Source: Microbacterium sp. Root553 (lineage in GTDB: Bacteria > Actinomycetota > Actinomycetes > Actinomycetales > Microbacteriaceae). Taken from it: a DNA stretch of 64,000 nucleotides. The notes under the pieces were generated by a model. That model searched no databases. It saw only the letters and a program-made list of their open reading frames with translations, and had not been told where the DNA came from. Both the position numbers and the translations under genes were made by a program. The stretch spans positions 1,202,713 through 1,266,712 of the forward strand of contig NZ_LMFY01000001.1 of the NCBI RefSeq assembly GCF_001426995.1. Direction: 5' to 3'. Numbering within the stretch: the stretch's first letter is position 1; each line of letters starts with the position of its first letter. This document shows, one piece after another, positions 47,016 to 55,223 of this stretch.

Positions 47016-47993
47016 CTATTCACCCAAGAGTGTGTTGACCGCGTCGAGGCGCTCACGTTCCGCGTCGAGCGCGGACTGGAACCTCTCAGGTTGCTTGTCG
47101 ATGGCCTGCTGTTCGTAGTCGCCGAGGACGAAGTAGAACGTGTCGGTCCAACGGCTGGCATTCGTGCATTCCACGTCGGCCGTGGCGGCCGCGATGGTGT
47201 CGGCGGTGATAGCTCCTGCATTGGCGGTGGGAGCCTCTTCGAACCGTGCGTAGTCGAACCCGGCGTCCTTCATGCACGCTGACCACGTGCGTGCTTTCTC
47301 TTTCACGGCGTCGTGGCTGAACGCCAGGCCGTAGATGTCGGAGGTCACGTCGCGCAGATCTACGAATGACACTCCTACCTGGTCTTCCACCGCACCGTAA
47401 CACCCCTTCTCCGGAGGCGGATTCCCCGAGCTGTCGGTGGGAATAAGGTCCTCGGAGAGTGCTTCGTCAGCTCCTCCTTCGCCGAGGATCATGCCCTGTT
47501 CTGGCCCGTACATCGCGGCTGAAAGCTGTGCGGCCTCAGTCGGGTCATCGGGCATCACGGGGTTCAGATTCTCTGCGCTGGCCAGATAGATGCCGGCACC
47601 ATTGGACCAGTCGCCGCCGGGAGGGGCCGCATATCCGTACTCCTCGGCTTGATCCCGCGGCAAGGTTCCCAGCCTCCCGCCCCACTGGTAGATGAAGGGG
47701 TCTTTCGGGTCCTCGCTCACCTGCTGGATGTAGTCGCCGCTGAATGACGCGGACAAGTTGTAATCAGCGAGGCAACGGTTCAGCAGCTCGGCAGTACCCC
47801 GTTGCAATTGCTCCCGCTCAGAGTTCCCCATCGCGAACGAATCGAAGGGCAAAGCGCCCAGAGCCTGCGTCGCGGACAGCTCCGAGGGGACCTCAGGCGT
47901 CTTCCACCCTTGCTCTGCCGAAGACCCTCCTGAGCAACCGGTGAGGAGGAGGGCGGTGAGGACGATGGGCGTTGCGGGTGCGAGGCGTTTCAT
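47016..47993 (-). CDS. Lipoprotein of the peptide-export operon
   Basis: A 325-residue lipoprotein (lipobox LLLTGC, Cys20). The mature part has pairs of cysteines (NRCLADY, GCYGAV, SACMKDAGFDY, DVECTNASRW) and no domain I can name. CMKDAGFDY resembles a motif common in unnamed actinobacterial lipoproteins coded beside such ABC systems. Its place between the secreted peptide and the adaptor suggests a role in peptide reception, processing or producer immunity. Start at 47993 is the first Met before the signal peptide. Confidence 0.75.
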   Translation of the reverse strand: MKRLAPATPIVLTALLLTGCSGGSSAEQGWKTPEVPSELSATQALGALPFDSFAMGNSEREQLQRGTAELLNRCLADYNLSASFSGDYIQQVSEDPKDPFIYQWGGRLGTLPRDQAEEYGYAAPPGGDWSNGAGIYLASAENLNPVMPDDPTEAAQLSAAMYGPEQGMILGEGGADEALSEDLIPTDSSGNPPPEKGCYGAVEDQVGVSFVDLRDVTSDIYGLAFSHDAVKEKARTWSACMKDAGFDYARFEEAPTANAGAITADTIAAATADVECTNASRWTDTFYFVLGDYEQQAIDKQPERFQSALDAERERLDAVNTLLGE

Positions 47994-48032
47994 GGGTACG
48001 GTGCGGTCCTGTTCTGGTGATGATGATGATGA

Positions 48033-48069
48033 ACGTGGGACCGGGCATAGCGCATGTCCGGTCCCACGT
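48033..48069 (-). terminator. Attenuator-like hairpin after the peptide gene
   Basis: ACGTGGGACCGG and its exact complement (12-base arms, 13-base loop) follow the peptide stop by five bases on the minus strand and precede the lipoprotein gene. There is no T-run, so it could be a partial terminator or a stabilising 3' end, letting the peptide be made in excess over the transport genes. Confidence 0.55.
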
Positions 48070-48073
48070 GGGG

Positions 48074-48466
48074 TCAAACTCCGGAGTAGCCCGACCAGGA
48101 CGAGCAGCCCAACGACGTGCCGTTGTTGATGGAGCAGGCCTGGACGCGGAACTCCCAGCCGGGCAGCACCCACACAGGTCGCGACTCGGTCTGTCCGGCG
48201 CCCTTGGTGTTGTCGATGTTGTTGCTGGAGGTGTTTCCGCGGAGGTTCCACCACGTGCGAGAGCCCCACCCGTCGTTGTAACGGTCTGTGCTGGAGATCG
48301 TGTCCGTGGACGCGTTCCAGTAGCCGGTCGCGCGCGGCTGCCCACCGGACGAGTAGGTCGCTTGCGCGTCCGCCATCGCTGCCACTGACGGCGCGACAAT
48401 AAGAGCGGCCGAAACGGCCGTTGCGGCGGCGAACTTCGCCCAGCGCTTCTTCGTGCTCAACTTCAT
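48074..48466 (-). CDS. Small secreted peptide precursor
   Basis: A 130-residue precursor with a clear signal peptide (MKLSTKKRWAKF, hydrophobic core, AMADA cleavage after about residue 34). The mature 96 residues are rich in Gly, Ser, Asn, Thr and Trp (GYWNASTD, DGWGSRTWWNLRGN) with two cysteines (QACSINNGTSLGCSSW) that can form one disulfide. GAGGAG five bases before the ATG gives strong translation. I do not recognise the family; it is not a lactococcin-972-like sequence. It is first in an operon with a MacAB-like exporter. Confidence 0.85.
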   Translation of the reverse strand: MKLSTKKRWAKFAAATAVSAALIVAPSVAAMADAQATYSSGGQPRATGYWNASTDTISSTDRYNDGWGSRTWWNLRGNTSSNNIDNTKGAGQTESRPVWVLPGWEFRVQACSINNGTSLGCSSWSGYSGV

Positions 48467-48490
48467 TTTCTCTCCTCAAGGGATGCGAGG

Positions 48491-48511
48491 CCTGGATCAT
48501 TATTGATCAGG
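48491..48511. promoter_or_regulatory. Inverted repeat upstream of the peptide gene
   Basis: GATCA-TTAT-TGATC with CCTG/CAGG flanks lies 25 bases before the peptide ATG. AATAAT or TAATGA inside it may be the -10 element. Possible operator for the operon. Confidence 0.4.
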
Positions 48512-48894
48512 TTCACCTCGGTTCCCTCTGAGTGTGAGATGCGGCGTTTCAGGTGTCTGTCCCCCGTTCGGTGGACACCGTTAACCCCCTTTGGCCGCTA
48601 CAGGAAAGACCTGACAGATGTTGCGGATCCGCGTCTTTCTGGGCTTTCGGGGCTTCTCAACTGGGGCGACCGTGGCGACTATCGACGGTCGCGGTGGCCG
48701 GCCCTCCCGAGGAGAAGCAGTGGACCGGACCTCGGCGCGTGAGATTGTCTGTAAGGAGTTCGCTTTTCGGGCAAAGGGGTAGTGGTGATCGTGCTGTTCG
48801 CGAGCGGTTCCTGAGACGTTGCGGCTCGAGCGCAAGAGGTGCGGTCGCCGGCGACCGTCGGCTGCCCGGGGTCGCAGCTCCAACTGGCCCGGGA
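48512..48894. other. No recognisable gene; possible insertion-sequence end
   Basis: Open frames here are shadows without codon bias or known domains. The stretch TGTCTGTCCCCCGTTCGG followed by TGGACACC (48557-48583) and AGGAAAGACC resembles the terminus and leader of some IS3-family elements, but no transposase follows. Probably a remnant. Confidence 0.35.
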
Positions 48895-49365
48895 CTAAAT
48901 GATGCCGTGTGTCTCGAGTAGGCGAACCAACTGTCGGACCGGGCTCGGCGACATGTCCCATTCCCGTCGAAGACGCTCAGCCCGGTCCGACGCGCGCGCA
49001 TCGTCGGTCCCCGGCGGACGGAGCGTGTGACGGGTCCCCGGAGCGAGTAGTTCGGTGCGGAGGAAGGCAAGAGCGAACTCCGCCATCACACGGTTGACGG
49101 TTGTCGCTGCGACCGAGTCCATCATCGTACGCAGCAGTCGCACTTATGGGGCTGGGAGTTGCAGGAACGCGGCGGACACGTCGAGGGCGGCGGCTATGGC
49201 GTTGGTGGCGGTCTTCGACACGGTCCCGCGTCCCGCCTCAACGAGGGATATGGCTGTCTGAGAGACGCCAGCGCTGGAAGCCAGTGCGGCCTGTGTGAGA
49301 CCGCGAGCAACGCGGACGGCTTCGAATGCAGTGGAGGACACCGCCCCAGCGCAGGTGGCATTCAC
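48895..49365 (-). pseudogene. Broken XRE/ImmA-type regulator
   Basis: Reading from GTG at 49365, an XRE helix-turn-helix is clear (AFEAVRVARGLTQAALASSAG, then VSQTAISLVEAGRGTV), ending FLQLPAP at a TAA (49146-49144). The same frame continues beyond the TAA for another 82 codons and reaches RLRREWDMSPSPVRQLVRLLETHG before a TAG at 48897. That last motif is the linker of XRE proteins carrying an ImmA/IrrE metallopeptidase domain, which is missing. So a nonsense codon splits the gene and the peptidase half has been lost. Confidence 0.6.
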
Positions 49366-50539
49366 CGAACGCGGCGAAATATTCTGCCGATCTTGGTGTC
49401 TCTGCTGGGTTCGAGGGGTGCTGGCAAGGCAGGCAAGTAGTAGATAGTTCATGTAAGAGATCTCAAGAGAGAGATATAGAGAAAGGGCAAACTTCTCTCT
49501 GGATCCCTCTACATAGACACCCCCGCACTTGCCAGACTTGGCGGAGGTTCGATTTATGCTTAGTGAACTGGGGTTTCTGCGGTTATCGAGCTTGGCAGCA
49601 ACCGCGATCTGCCTGCCAACCTGCCAGATCTTCACAATTCTCTGGATTTGGCCCCCCTGGGGCCCCGGATCTGCCGCAGGGTAGTCCGTGAGAGAGAGTC
49701 GCGGAGAACTCATCCCCGGTCGAAGAAGTTCCAGGACTTCCGAGCGGCCGCGACCAATGCAGGAGGGGGCGCCCTCGCGCCGGGGCCGGAGTTCACACAA
49801 CAACTACACAGATGAAGCCAGGCCGGGTGCCGAACGAGTCCGTGCACGCCGCGACAGAACATCGCACTGACCTGGCAGGACGCGCTCACGTGCACAGCGA
49901 CCTTGCCTAGGCACGCTTCGCGAGCCGGGGCAACGCCCGAGGGGCCTCTGGGGGTCGGTCGACGCTGTCCACCCGAACGAAACTGTCCGTGGGGCCGAAA
50001 TCGCGCCGGCGGACACGCCTGGACCTGCAAGCGGTCGTTCGGGTGCGCCCGCACCGGGAATCCCCGGCATCACCTCAGCATGCGATGGTGTCCGGTTGCA
50101 GGCAAACGTTCCGTGTTGTCTCACGGGAACCCGTGCCTGTGGCGCAATCAAAAAGACCGCTCTGTGGTGAGAATGACATTCTCTCTCGCTGACGGGGATC
50201 GTTCGCTAGGGACTCTCGTTCAGCTGTCTGTGGTGGCGCACCGCGACCGAAGGATCACCGAACGCGGGCCAGGTCACAGCTCCACGTGGCCCGACACCGT
50301 AGCGATCCGGGTGATGGGGGCGCTCGGCGAACTGGGCCGATATCGAGGATGAGGACTGCGTAGGCGTGCGAATCCGAGACGGCGAATGGAGATCTGTCAG
50401 GACTTCCGCTGACGGGCAAAGGCTCGCACCATTCCGCCAAACTGAAGCGTCATAACTAAGTGAAAGCGCTCATCTTTCGCTACATTCTGACCTAGCCCGG
50501 TCTGGGGGCTGTGCACGAGTAGGGGAAAGAGGGTCTGGG
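49366..50539. other. Gene-poor, partly AT-rich decayed DNA
   Basis: About 1.2 kb without a supportable gene. 49440-49700 is the most AT-rich part of the window; it contains GAGATCTC and an AGAGAGA/TCTCTCT pair, a GGCCCC-CCT-GGGGCC hairpin (49651-49665), and scattered TTGGCAG/CTGCCAA/TTGCCAG half-sites between 49421 and 49626. 49700-50350 has long open frames on both strands but with Arg/Pro/Ser-rich translations that look like noise. The stretch just before 50540 must hold the promoter of the next operon. Confidence 0.5.
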
Positions 50540-52255
50540 ATGGCTGGGGTGCCCGGGGACAAGGATCCGAAGAAGATCCGCTTCGTCCGGTGGTTTCGAC
50601 GTAACGTGCATTGGGTGCGGACGCTCTTGATGGGCGTCGTCATCTTCTGCGCGATGGCCGCCGTGTTCATGTGGTGGGCGACGCCCGCGGCGAAGGTGAC
50701 TTCGCACGGGGAGAACTGGGTCATCCTCGTCCTCGTGGCCCTTATCTTCCTGATAGGACGGTTGTTCGTCAGCGACAAGAGCCTTCGGCTTGGAGGTAAG
50801 GCGCTCGGTGAGCGTCACATCTACGACAAGTGGGAAAGCACAGGCGACGCGCTCGTTCTCGGCGACCAGTATGTCTCGACCGTGGTCCTCACCGACCTCT
50901 ACTCATGTGTGATTCCCGCGACCACCGCGCTCACCTCGCCGGCAACATTCACGGAACGGATCACCGAGCGGCGCGAACTTGGTGACGAGCGCATCTCCGT
51001 GACGATGGTCCGCACATTCTCCGGAGCGAAGGACCTACGGGCGGTGCCCGCTCTTCGTGTGGAGAAGGGGACGCTCATCGGCTCACTGTCTGTTGCGGTC
51101 GATGGGAAGGCGTCTCGGACGCTCACTCATGGGCAGGCGCGGGGGCTCATGATTGTGTGCCTTTACATCCTTCACGATGAGGTGCTTCCCTCGTCGTCGC
51201 CGTTCATGACGAAGGCAATCCCGGCGGTCCTCGCGGACAAGCCCATCACCGACGACGAGCTCGCTCATTTGCTCAGCCACATCGATGACGTCGAACGAAC
51301 TTCCGGCGAAACCGACGCGACGCGGGCACTGCGCGTTCTCACGCGGCTGGTCACCACCTGCGACTTCGTGTTCGTCGTGGCGCCAGAAGGGTGCGACAAG
51401 CCGACGAAGGTCTCCATCTCCTATCAGGAGCCCCACGGCGCACGAGTTCGCACGGCCGGAGCGTGGATCCGACGCACGCTGGGGCTGGGACGTCGGGACT
51501 ATCTCACTGACCTGCATACTGCGTCGGAGAGCCCGTCGTACCACCTCGACATCGCAGGCCCCGATGGCATGTTCGTCCAGAACTCTCACGTGATCCTCCC
51601 GCACGACGGGCAGACCGTGCGCCCTACTGCCGTCGGGGCGTCGACGCCGCGCGAGCGAGCTGAGCTGGTGTTCATCCGCTCCCCGCGCGGTGACTCTGGG
51701 ATCCACCTCTACGCGCGTGATATGGATGGTTCGCCCGTCGTCGTCGCAGACCCGAGCTCGAAGCGAAAGGTAGCCGTGAAGCCACAGTTCGTGGTGGAGC
51801 TGCGCGAGCGGCCACCGGGGATTCTCGGCCCGACGTTCGTGTTGTCATTCTGGATCGCCGCGGTCACATGGGTCGTCGGCGTGAACTACGAGGTTGTCTT
51901 CCCGACTGTGACCACTCCCGGTTCGGCATGGCCAGCGGTGATCTTTGGTGTCCCCGCACTTGTCGCAGGGTGGTTGTTGTCGAAGCTCACGAAGGAGGTC
52001 CTGCGGGTGATCTCCATAGCCACGTTCCTGTGCGTGGCGTGGGTGTCCCTGAACGCGGCATTTGTCGTGACGCTCGCAGCATTGAAGACGACGGGGATCA
52101 GTCTGGGCGGCTTCTCCCTGTGGAACATCCACCTTCACCACCCGACCTGGGCGCTCGCGATGTTCCTAACAGGTTTCAACCTGCTGGTGTGTCTGTGGCT
52201 CTTCATTGTCAGAAACGCAAGGTACGCTTCAACCATCAACGAGAGGGCGAACTAA
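50540..52255 (+). CDS. Large membrane protein of unknown function
   Basis: A 571-residue protein. Two helices at about residues 24-47 and 59-78, a soluble region of roughly 340 residues, then four helices in the last 150 residues. The soluble part includes SPSYHLDIAGPDGMFVQNSHV and SGIHLYARDMDG, beta-rich segments that faintly recall uncharacterised actinobacterial membrane proteins; I cannot name the family. No enzyme motif is visible. AAAGAGG seven bases before the ATG supports the start. The stop overlaps the start of the small gene that follows (TAATG). It lies in the accessory segment. Confidence 0.75.
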   Translation: MAGVPGDKDPKKIRFVRWFRRNVHWVRTLLMGVVIFCAMAAVFMWWATPAAKVTSHGENWVILVLVALIFLIGRLFVSDKSLRLGGKALGERHIYDKWESTGDALVLGDQYVSTVVLTDLYSCVIPATTALTSPATFTERITERRELGDERISVTMVRTFSGAKDLRAVPALRVEKGTLIGSLSVAVDGKASRTLTHGQARGLMIVCLYILHDEVLPSSSPFMTKAIPAVLADKPITDDELAHLLSHIDDVERTSGETDATRALRVLTRLVTTCDFVFVVAPEGCDKPTKVSISYQEPHGARVRTAGAWIRRTLGLGRRDYLTDLHTASESPSYHLDIAGPDGMFVQNSHVILPHDGQTVRPTAVGASTPRERAELVFIRSPRGDSGIHLYARDMDGSPVVVADPSSKRKVAVKPQFVVELRERPPGILGPTFVLSFWIAAVTWVVGVNYEVVFPTVTTPGSAWPAVIFGVPALVAGWLLSKLTKEVLRVISIATFLCVAWVSLNAAFVVTLAALKTTGISLGGFSLWNIHLHHPTWALAMFLTGFNLLVCLWLFIVRNARYASTINERAN

Positions 52256-52578
52256 TGAGCGACGTAGCAACCACCACAGGTGAGATTGTTGTGCACGCCG
52301 ACAGTTTCGACGTCATCAACGTCGGTAGCCGCTCCTCGGACATGACTCGCTCGTCAGGGCAGAGATTCCATTCCGGATTGCAGAACGAATTCTCCGGCCA
52401 CAAGCTCATGGGCGCAGACGGACTCGCCACCATCGTGACGATGCGAATGACTCGTGATGAAGCGGACACGCTGTCGACAGCTTTGGGTCGTCGCCTAGCT
52501 GCGTTGAAGCAGCGTCAGCAAGATAAGGCCCGGTCCGCTGAGGCGGACGTTCGAGCAGATCACCGTAGAGCGGGCTAG
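52255..52578 (+). CDS. Small soluble partner of the membrane protein
   Basis: A 107-residue soluble protein translated by stop-start overlap (TAATG) with the membrane-protein gene. The first half is polar and beta-like (GEIVVHADSFDVINVGSRSSD), the second a helix (TRDEADTLSTALGRRLAALKQRQQDKARSAEA in total about 32 residues). No known domain. The tight coupling suggests a dedicated subunit or regulator of the membrane protein. Confidence 0.7.
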   Translation: MSDVATTTGEIVVHADSFDVINVGSRSSDMTRSSGQRFHSGLQNEFSGHKLMGADGLATIVTMRMTRDEADTLSTALGRRLAALKQRQQDKARSAEADVRADHRRAG

Positions 52579-52870
52579 TAGGCCTCTCTGTCGTTGGCAG
52601 AAAAGCTGGGCGCGCCAACCGTCTGTCACAGCCCAGAGACTCGTCCTTCAATGGAGTGCGGTTCGGTGACCGTGTTTCCGGGGCTGCTGCACCAGATCAT
52701 ATAGTTTGACGATCTCGTGACCAGGGCTGTTTCCCTGTCTCCAGTGTTCACCTGGATCAACAACGACAGATCCGGATCAGGTGTAGTCGACGGGTCATAA
52801 GTGATGGAGCAGATGACCCGAAGGCTGCGCCGATGGAACGTGGTTCACGTCCGGGGCTGACGGATGCGGC

Positions 52871-53239
52871 TCAGGCGTCGATCCAGAGGGTCGCGTTGAC
52901 CGCCGCAAGCGCGCGCACCGTCTCCGCACGTATCGTCTCAGCGCCGTGTGGCAAGGTCAGGAAGAACCGCACCCAGACGTCAGTGCGGTGGAGTGCTTCG
53001 GCGGCGGGGGTGAGCAACGCGACGCGGTCGAGGATCGCGTCATTGAGCATGTCCGCACGAGTATCCGCATCCGTCTCATCGAACGAGAACGTCGTGATGT
53101 CGTAACGGATCCCATCGGCTTCTCGATGCTCCGTGAGGGCCTCGAGACCAGGCACGTCGTCTTGGCCGAACACGGTGACGCTGAGGATCACGTGGCCATC
53201 GTCATCGTCGTGGAGAGGAACCCAGCGAGCCGCAGTCAT
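52871..53239 (-). CDS. Hypothetical protein, DUF4279-like
   Basis: A 122-residue protein with an acidic first half (HDDDDGHVILSVTVFGQDD) and a second half RFFLTLPHGAETIRAETV ending ALAAVNATLWIDA. The alternating pattern and the length hint at the DUF4279 group, but this is weak. High third-position GC shows that core-like DNA resumes here. It ends just outside the accessory segment. Confidence 0.65.
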   Translation of the reverse strand: MTAARWVPLHDDDDGHVILSVTVFGQDDVPGLEALTEHREADGIRYDITTFSFDETDADTRADMLNDAILDRVALLTPAAEALHRTDVWVRFFLTLPHGAETIRAETVRALAAVNATLWIDA

Positions 53240-53266
53240 CGGCCCATCGTCGCACGGAACGCGGAA

Positions 53267-54181
53267 TCAGGTGATCGCGGCTTCGAGCGCGCGGTGCCGG
53301 TGGCGGCGCTCGATCGCCTGACCGGCGTAGGACGCGGCGACGATGAGCGCGGCACCGAGCAGGCCGACGGTGCCCACGCTCTCGCCGCCGAGCAGCATTC
53401 CGACCAGGAGCGCCCAGACCGGCTCGGTGCCCATGAGGATGCTGGCGCGCGTCGCCGAGGTGCGCCGCACCGCCCAGAGCTGAACGACGAACGCGAACAC
53501 CGAGCACATCAGCCCGAGGAACAGGACGTTCGCCCACCCCGATCTGTCGAGTCGCGCGACCGCCGCGGGCAGCTCCGCTCCTGCGACCAGCGAGGCCGTC
53601 GCCGCGCAGACGACGAGCTGCACCAGGACGACGGCGAGCGTGCTGTCTCGGCGGTTGCGGGTGAGCCGGGCGCTCGCTGTCACGTGCAGCGCGCGCACGA
53701 CCGCCGCCGCGATCACCAGGGCGTCGCCCGCCGTCGGCATCCGCAGGCCGCCGTCGGATACGAGAAGGGCCACCCCCACCACGGCGGCGACCGCGGCGAC
53801 GAAGTACGAGCGCGGAAGCCACGAGCGCGCAGCGACACTCTCGAGCACGGGGGTGAGGATGAGCGCGAGGCTGATGAGCAGGCCGGCATTGGTCGCCGAC
53901 GTGAGATGGACGCCCCAGGTCTCGAGTCCGATGATGGCGGCCTGAGAGAAGCCGAGGGCGATGGCGACGGCGAGCCCGCGACCACGCGGCATCCGCTCCC
54001 GGCGCACCGCGCAGATCACGCCGAGAGCCACAGCCGCGACGAGGAACCGGAGTGCCACAGCCGAGGCGACGCCGGCCTCGAGCGCGAGACTCTTGGCCGC
54101 GACGAAGCTCGCACCCCACACCGCCGCCACGGCGACGAGCAGGACGTCGACGAGCACATCACGAGAGGGATGACGAGGCAC
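53267..54181 (-). CDS. EamA/DMT-family transporter
   Basis: A 304-residue, ten-helix drug/metabolite transporter: AVWGASFVAAKSLAL starts repeat one and TRASILMGTEPVWALLVGMLLGGE marks repeat two (read in two parts). GTG start at 54181 with GAGG nearby. It is divergent from a LysR regulator 71 bases away that very likely controls it. Export of amino acids or metabolites is the usual function. Confidence 0.9.
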   Translation of the reverse strand: MPRHPSRDVLVDVLLVAVAAVWGASFVAAKSLALEAGVASAVALRFLVAAVALGVICAVRRERMPRGRGLAVAIALGFSQAAIIGLETWGVHLTSATNAGLLISLALILTPVLESVAARSWLPRSYFVAAVAAVVGVALLVSDGGLRMPTAGDALVIAAAVVRALHVTASARLTRNRRDSTLAVVLVQLVVCAATASLVAGAELPAAVARLDRSGWANVLFLGLMCSVFAFVVQLWAVRRTSATRASILMGTEPVWALLVGMLLGGESVGTVGLLGAALIVAASYAGQAIERRHRHRALEAAIT

Positions 54182-54224
54182 GTCCTCACTCTGACGCTGC
54201 CGAAGGTGAAGACCAAGGGGAATC

Positions 54225-54245
54225 TTCTTAAGAATCTCGTAAGGT
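54225..54245 (+). promoter_or_regulatory. LysR promoter and TTCTTAAGAA palindrome
   Basis: TTCTTAAGAA (54225-54234) is a perfect 10-base palindrome in the gap between the EamA and LysR genes. TAAGGT (54240-54245) ends seven bases before the LysR ATG, suggesting a leaderless transcript. The palindrome is a likely LysR binding site. Confidence 0.5.
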
Positions 54246-54252
54246 TGGCCTT

Positions 54253-55173
54253 ATGGATCCGCACCATCTCCGACTGCTCCGGGAGCTTCGCGACCGAGGC
54301 AGCGTCGCGGCCGTCGCGGCCGCTCTCGGAATCTCGGCGTCAGCGGTGTCGCAGCAGCTCGCGACCCTGCAGTCGGCGGTGGCTCTGCCGCTCACCGTGC
54401 GCCGAGGTCGAGTCCTGATCCTGACCACGGCGGGGGAGGCGCTCGCCGCGGCGAGCATTCGTGTCGACGAGGCATTGACCGCGGCCCGCGACGCGATCGG
54501 CGAACTCCTCGACGCGGGCGACAGGCCGGTCCGGGTGTCGTCCTTCAACAGCGCAGGGCTCGCCCTCTTCGGACCGCTTCTGCGCGAACTCGACGGGAGT
54601 CCCGCCGTCCGTCTCGCCGATGCCGACGTCCCGCATCGGGACTTCCCCGGGCTCACCGCCGACCACGATCTCGTCATCGCTCACCGGCTCGCGCACGATG
54701 CCCCCTGGCCGGCCGATCGGGTCGTCGCGATCCCGCTCGTCGAGGAGCCGCTCGACATCGCCCTCCCCGCAGATCATCCTCTCGCCGGTCGGACGGACAT
54801 CCGCCTCGCCGACCTCCGCGACGAGGAGTGGGTGTCGGTGCACGAGGGATTCCCTCTCGCGGGCGTGCTCGAGCATCTCGCGGCACTGTCGGGGTCACCC
54901 CTGCGGATCGCGCATCGCATCAACGAGTTCTCGGTGACGGCGGAGGTCGTGCGTGCCGGGGCGGCGATCGCCGTCATGCCTCGCGCGACGGCCACGCCTC
55001 TGGCGGTGGACGGCCTGGTTCTCAGACCGCTGTCGGACGTGGATCTGGTCCGCCACGTCGACGTGCTGGCTCGGCCGGATGCCCTGGCCTACACCTCGGT
55101 CAGGCGGGTGCTGCGAACTCTGCAGGATGTCGCCGCCCGTCTGCAGAGCGACCCGCTCAGCTCACCGCGCTGA
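54253..55173 (+). CDS. LysR-family regulator
   Basis: A 306-residue LysR protein: N-terminal helix-turn-helix (LRELRDRGSVAAVAAALG and SASAVSQQLATLQ) and two-lobed effector-binding domain (VSSFNSAGLALFGPLL, then LADHDLVIAHRL-type sequence). It is of the ArgP/IciA-like short-spacer kind often found beside exporters. It diverges from an EamA exporter and is inferred to activate it in response to the exported metabolite. Confidence 0.92.
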   Translation: MDPHHLRLLRELRDRGSVAAVAAALGISASAVSQQLATLQSAVALPLTVRRGRVLILTTAGEALAAASIRVDEALTAARDAIGELLDAGDRPVRVSSFNSAGLALFGPLLRELDGSPAVRLADADVPHRDFPGLTADHDLVIAHRLAHDAPWPADRVVAIPLVEEPLDIALPADHPLAGRTDIRLADLRDEEWVSVHEGFPLAGVLEHLAALSGSPLRIAHRINEFSVTAEVVRAGAAIAVMPRATATPLAVDGLVLRPLSDVDLVRHVDVLARPDALAYTSVRRVLRTLQDVAARLQSDPLSSPR

Positions 55174-55223
55174 CGCGCGCACGTCACCGCGCTGACGCGC
55201 GCATGTCACCGTGCTGACGCGCG
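55162..55223. repeat. 22-base repeats holding stop codons of two convergent genes
   Basis: Two full 22-base units (55162-55183, 55184-55205) and a partial third (55206-55223) each begin TCACCG(C/T)GCTGACGCGCG. The first unit contains the TGA stop of the LysR gene; the third contains the TGA stop (minus strand) of the convergent 2H phosphoesterase gene. Confidence 0.85.

Larger units (their letters stand above)
43625..52800. other. Accessory segment of lower GC
   Basis: From just after the E2 stop to before 52871, base composition drops clearly (60 bases at 49441-49500 hold only about 38 percent GC by my count), third-position GC falls, and the content is unlike the flanks: a peptide-export operon, a broken regulator, decayed DNA and an orphan two-gene operon. 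No integrase, transposase or tRNA was found at the ends. A near-matching 13-base inverted pair, GTTGATCCMGGTG, lies at 43696-43708 and 52749-52761. Horizontal origin is inferred. Confidence 0.6.

Noticed and set aside
48074..48466. Lactococcin-972-family bacteriocin
   Set aside because: The neighbourhood fits, but the mature sequence lacks the GTW...HG-type blocks I associate with that family, and the exporter is MacB-like rather than the DUF1430-type membrane protein linked to it.
48557..48600. Insertion sequence of the IS3 family
   Set aside because: Only a terminus-like stretch was seen; no transposase frame, second end or target duplication could be found.
49688..50352. Open frames in the decayed region (for example 49804-50151 and 49903-50352)
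   Set aside because: Translations are rich in Arg, Pro and Ser, overlap each other on both strands, and show no codon bias, Shine-Dalgarno sequence or domain.
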